A stretch of DNA of 64,000 nt from Rhyacichthys aspro (taxonomy: Eukaryota; Chordata; Actinopteri; Gobiiformes; Rhyacichthyidae), in NCBI GenBank assembly GCA_036850595.1, contig CM072163.1:758604-822603 (forward strand), given 5' to 3'. The position numbers and the translations under genes were made by a program. The notes below the pieces were generated by a model, which had not been told where the DNA came from, made no database searches, and worked only from the letters and a program-made list of their open reading frames with translations. Within the stretch, counting starts at the first letter, position 1; each line of letters starts with the position of its first letter. Of the stretch, positions 60,701 to 64,000 are shown in pieces.

Positions 60701-61593
60701 GACTAAACCAGGTCTAAACCAGGTCTAGACCAGGTCTAAACCAGGACTAAACCAGGACTAAACCAGGTCTAAACCAGGTCTAAACCAGGACTAAACCAGG
60801 TCTAAACCAGGACTAAACCAGGACTAAACCAGGACTAAACCAGGTCTAAACCAGGTCTAAACCAGGTCTAAACCAGGTCTAAACCAGGTCTAGACCAGGT
60901 CTAAACCAGGTGTAAACCAGGTGTAAACCAGGACTAAACCAGGACTTAACCAGGACTTAACCAGGACTAAACCAGGTGTAAACCAGGACTAAACCAGGAC
61001 TTAACCAGGACTAAACCAGGTCTAAACCAGGACTAAACCAGGTCTAAACCAGGTCTAAACCAGGTCTAAACCAGGTCTAAACCAGGACTAAACCAGGACT
61101 AAACCAGGTGTAAACCAGGACTAAACCCGGTCTAACCCAGGTCTAACCCAGGTCTAACCCAGGTCTAAACCAGGTCTAAACCAGGACTAAACCAGGACTA
61201 AACCAGGACTAAACCAGGTCTAAACCAGGTCTAAACCAGGTCTAAACAAGGACTGAACCAGGACTGAACCAGGTCTAAACCAGGTCTAAACCAGGTCTAA
61301 ACCAGGTCTAAACCAGGACTAAACCAGGTCTAAACCAGGTCTAAACCAGGTCTAAACCCGGTCTAACCCGGTCTCTGTGCTGCAGGAGGAGGCTCTCTTG
61401 TGACGGGCTGGTCTCGGGACTTACCTGACGGGGGTCTCAGGTGGTACCTCGGGGCTCGGACCGACCTGAGCTGGTCAACGACTCTCTGGACCTGTTCCTG
61501 CCCAACGTCAACTGCTCCGACGCCGGGGTCTACCAGTGTTACCTGGCCGCACCTGTGGGCCAGCAGAAGGGGGGGGGGCGTGTCCAACTGAGG
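57721..61593 (+). CDS. cd83: CD83-like immunoglobulin-superfamily receptor, 5' part
   Basis: Exon 1 (57721-57745) and exon 2 (57937-58082) encode a signal peptide (MSLILLVLLCSNVAFMEM) and the first half of a V-type Ig domain: the first cysteine in VVLKCTANAKPGLQYMAV and then RWYK. Exon 3 (from 61386, truncated by the gap at 61594) encodes the second half with SRDLPDGGLRWYLG, DLFLPNVNCSDAGVYQC and LAAPVGQQKGGG. The D-x-G-x-Y-x-C motif and LAAPVG agree with fish CD83 as I remember it. CD83 marks mature dendritic cells and activated lymphocytes. In exon 3 the frame must change twice, near 61400 and near 61466, each consistent with one missing base; the acceptor frame otherwise meets TGA. The transmembrane and tail exons are not in the window. 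Confidence 0.62.
58570..59520 (+). repeat. Degenerate 21-bp units in cd83 intron 2
   Basis: Two short diverged runs (58570-58740 and 59320-59520) of the AAATCCAACTAAAACCTGTT family. Confidence 0.7.
59613..59627 (-). promoter_or_regulatory. CTCF-like motif in cd83 intron 2
   Basis: The minus strand reads CCAGCAGAGGGCGAT, 14 of 15 positions of CCASYAGRKGGCRSY. Confidence 0.3.
60545..61375 (+). repeat. 11-bp minisatellite abutting the cd83 exon 3 acceptor
   Basis: About 75 units of GACTAAACCAG or GTCTAAACCAG, the reverse complement of the 1046-4320 unit with the same A/T dimorphism. It ends about 10 bp before the exon 3 acceptor. Confidence 0.97.
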
Positions 61594-61693
61594 NNNNNNN
61601 NNNNNNNNNNNNNNNNNNNNNNNNNNNNNNNNNNNNNNNNNNNNNNNNNNNNNNNNNNNNNNNNNNNNNNNNNNNNNNNNNNNNNNNNNNNNN
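61594..61693. other. Assembly gap of exactly 100 N
   Basis: A 100-N run is a conventional placeholder for a join of unknown length. The cd83 exon ends at its left edge and a copy of the sri locus starts at its right edge. Confidence 0.98.
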
Positions 61694-64000
61694 CTTTCTT
61701 CCAGTTTTCCAGTTTGGACTGACAGTTTAGTTCTTGTTTTGTCTTTCTTTTGCTCTTATTTAGTTCAAATGTCCATTTACCAAAAGAACTACTGTTTAAA
61801 ACCTATAATTATTGTAAGTAATGTATTATATTGTTGTAACTGCCTTTTTCTAATTGGATAATATCATGTGCTACACTTTTACCTGTCTCCTTTTACTCTT
61901 ATTTCTTAATTTAAACAGTTTTTATTATGGCAGGTGCATTTATTACCATTGGTTTTCTAAAAGTATTATTTCAAAGTAAACTATTTCTCTTAATATACAC
62001 TAGAGAGTATGGAGACTTAGTGAAGACCAGAACCAGTTTATAATACACTGTAATAGATAAAAGGGAACAATTAAAACATGTAAACTGTCCAAGTCCAGTC
62101 TTAGACCAGGTCCAGGGTCAGGATCTTATGATTTTATTCTTATTCTTTCCACAAGAACAGGTTTTAGTTGGATTTAAATACATTTTATTTAGATTTAAAC
62201 AAGTTTTAGGTAAAATTGAACAGGTTTAAGTTGGATTTAAACAGGTTTTAGTTGGATTGGGACAGGTTTTAGACAGAGTTTTAACCAGTTTTAGTCAGAT
62301 TTGAACAGTGTTTGGTGAAAGAGACAGAGTTAAAGGCAGATTTTTAATTAAATTTCACATCTTATCTCATATTTTAAACAATGAATGAATGTGGGAAAGA
62401 ATTATTTTTTCATCTCATTCTTTATCTTTGTACTTTTAGGTTTGTTCACACATAATTGGATAATAAAGCTGATTCTCATTCATAATATGTGGAACTAAAG
62501 GAAAAACAAATGTAATCTGAGAACAACTGAGAAGAAATGGCATTGTTACTGTACACTTCAGCAACAATTCACTCACAGACTCAACTATATCAACTATATT
62601 CAGTCATAATATTTTCCCTGTTGAATGTTTCATAAAATAATGTTGAATATTTCAGTCTAATCCCGTTTGTTGTTGTGTTTTCCAGCAGCAGGACCCTTTG
62701 TACGGATACTTTGCGAGTGTAGCCGGACAGGTAACACACAGACATGAGTTTATATGTTATATTTATCTGTTTTGGTTTATTTAATGCTGATTTAATGTTT
62801 GATTTCTGTGTTTTTGTGTGAACCTCAGGATGGACAGATCTCTGCGGACGAGCTCCAGCGCTGTCTCACCAGTTCAGGCATCTCCGGCTCCTACAACCGT
62901 AAGACTTTCACTAAACTGAGTCAAATATGAGTATTAATATAATAATATGACATAATGTGACACGAAGCACAAGGCACAAACTACATTCACAAACTTAATA
63001 GTATTCTAACAGTGGCATGTTAGAAAAAGTGCCCTAATATTTGTAATAAAAATATATTTTTATATTGTGTACCTCCACAAATCCATGTATATTGACTTAA
63101 GTGAACGCCTTTGGAATTACGTCGTCAGATCTCATTTAATCCTGGTCTAGACCCACATTTAATCTTCGTTTTCTCCTGGTTTAGTCTTGGTTAGACCTCA
63201 TTCAGGACTGAGTTTGGTCCAGGTGTGGATTCAAGGTTCTGACCTTGTTTTGTCTTTATTTAGACCTGGGTTTAGTCCAGGTTTAGTCTGTATTCTGATT
63301 AATTAAGGTCAAGGCCCGCTCTAGTTTTGGTTTAGTCTAATGTTCTTTATTTTGTTCAGCCTTAGTCCTGGTTTAGTTTAGTTTTGTTTAAGAGGCTGTT
63401 TACACAAAATACTGGACCCTAGCAGGTCGTAATTTGATTTGAGCAGGTATTTAGTTGTATTTGAACAGGTTTTAGTTGTATTTGAACAGGTTTTCTTTGG
63501 ATTTTAACCTGTTTTTAATGAATTTGAACAGGTTTTAGATGCATTTGAAGACTTATTAGTTGGCTTTGACCTGGTTGAAATGAAAACCACGCCTTAAATC
63601 TAGGCTAGAGTCCGTCCTATTGTGTGTGGCTCAAAACCTAGATGAACATTTGTATCACAAACAGTTATTACTCAATGCATTTGTCAGAGTTCAGACTAAA
63701 TACACTTTTCCATTGTACCTTTGTATTTACACTGTGGTCCACACCTGAACATGAAACTCTACCCAGACCCTTTTCTTTTGTCTTTGCTCTCGTCACTTTT
63801 TCAGCAGGTTGTGTAAGTTTGAGGCGTAACGACCTTCAGTCGGTGGATATCAACATAAAGTATTATAAATCCTGATCTGACACTGGTTTATGGTCAGATA
63901 AGAGAACTGCACCTGTTTGTCCTGCTTTAATGGAGTTTCCAGACCAAGACTCTTTTCATTCTAATAGTAAAATATTAATTAGAATTGGGATAAAGGTATT
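61694..64000 (+). other. sri: Second, partial copy of sri (introns 1-3, exons 2 and 3)
   Basis: 2307 bp corresponding base for base to 11725-14031, with roughly one to two per cent mismatches by eye and equal total length. Exon 2 (62686-62730) and exon 3 (62829-62898) are intact, with only synonymous changes seen (CTG to TTG, GCC to GCG). Splice sites are preserved. It starts at the 100-N gap and continues beyond the window. Either an unpurged alternative haplotype or a recent duplication. Confidence 0.92.

Noticed and set aside
61694..64000. Complete second sorcin gene
   Set aside because: Only exons 2 and 3 are present before the window ends, and the segment begins at an assembly gap, so gene completeness cannot be claimed.

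Overview
This window is vertebrate, and most likely teleost fish, genomic DNA. The genes have many short GT-AG exons. The proteins are fish-like versions of sorcin, the U11/U12 snRNP 48 kDa protein, a FACIT collagen and CD83. There are fish-type NLR 5' exons, two proline tRNA genes and a very heavy load of short minisatellites in the introns.

Layout. 1-9530: minus-strand 5' exon clusters of two NLR-like (NLRC3-like) genes, separated by a 3.3 kb minisatellite of 11-bp units and a degraded inverted copy of one exon. 11402-16366 (+): complete sorcin gene (sri), 8 coding exons, including one intron with minor-spliceosome (U12-type) signals. 16930-21932 (+): complete snrnp48, 9 coding exons; intron 4 holds an 8-nt exon candidate followed by two U12-type 5' splice-site motifs, the layout expected for U11-dependent autoregulation. 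23478-46235 (+): a complete 26-exon FACIT collagen gene, predicted 648 residues, with COL2-NC2-COL1 architecture like collagen IX but without COL3 or NC4. Two tRNA-Pro genes lie antisense in its first two introns, and several large introns are largely minisatellite. 46236-53041: no gene recognised; two degraded LINE reverse-transcriptase scraps and more minisatellites. 53042-57326 (-): a small five-exon single-pass membrane protein gene I cannot name. 57721-61593 (+): 5' part of a CD83-like immunoglobulin gene, sharing a short bidirectional promoter with the previous gene. 61594-61693: a run of exactly 100 N. 61694-64000: a near-identical second copy of 11725-14031 (sorcin introns 1-3 and exons 2-3).

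The genes do not form one pathway. One functional link stands out: snrnp48 encodes a component that recognises U12-type 5' splice sites, its neighbour sri carries a U12-type intron, and snrnp48 itself carries tandem U12-type 5' splice-site motifs in the position of a known feedback element.

Cautions. Exon joins are inferred by eye from splice signals, reading frame and remembered family sequence, not from transcripts. The right end looks unreliable: the presumed cd83 exon 3 has two apparent 1-base losses, the unnamed membrane gene has one apparent 1-base gain, and the sequence after the gap repeats an earlier locus at about the divergence expected of an alternative haplotype.
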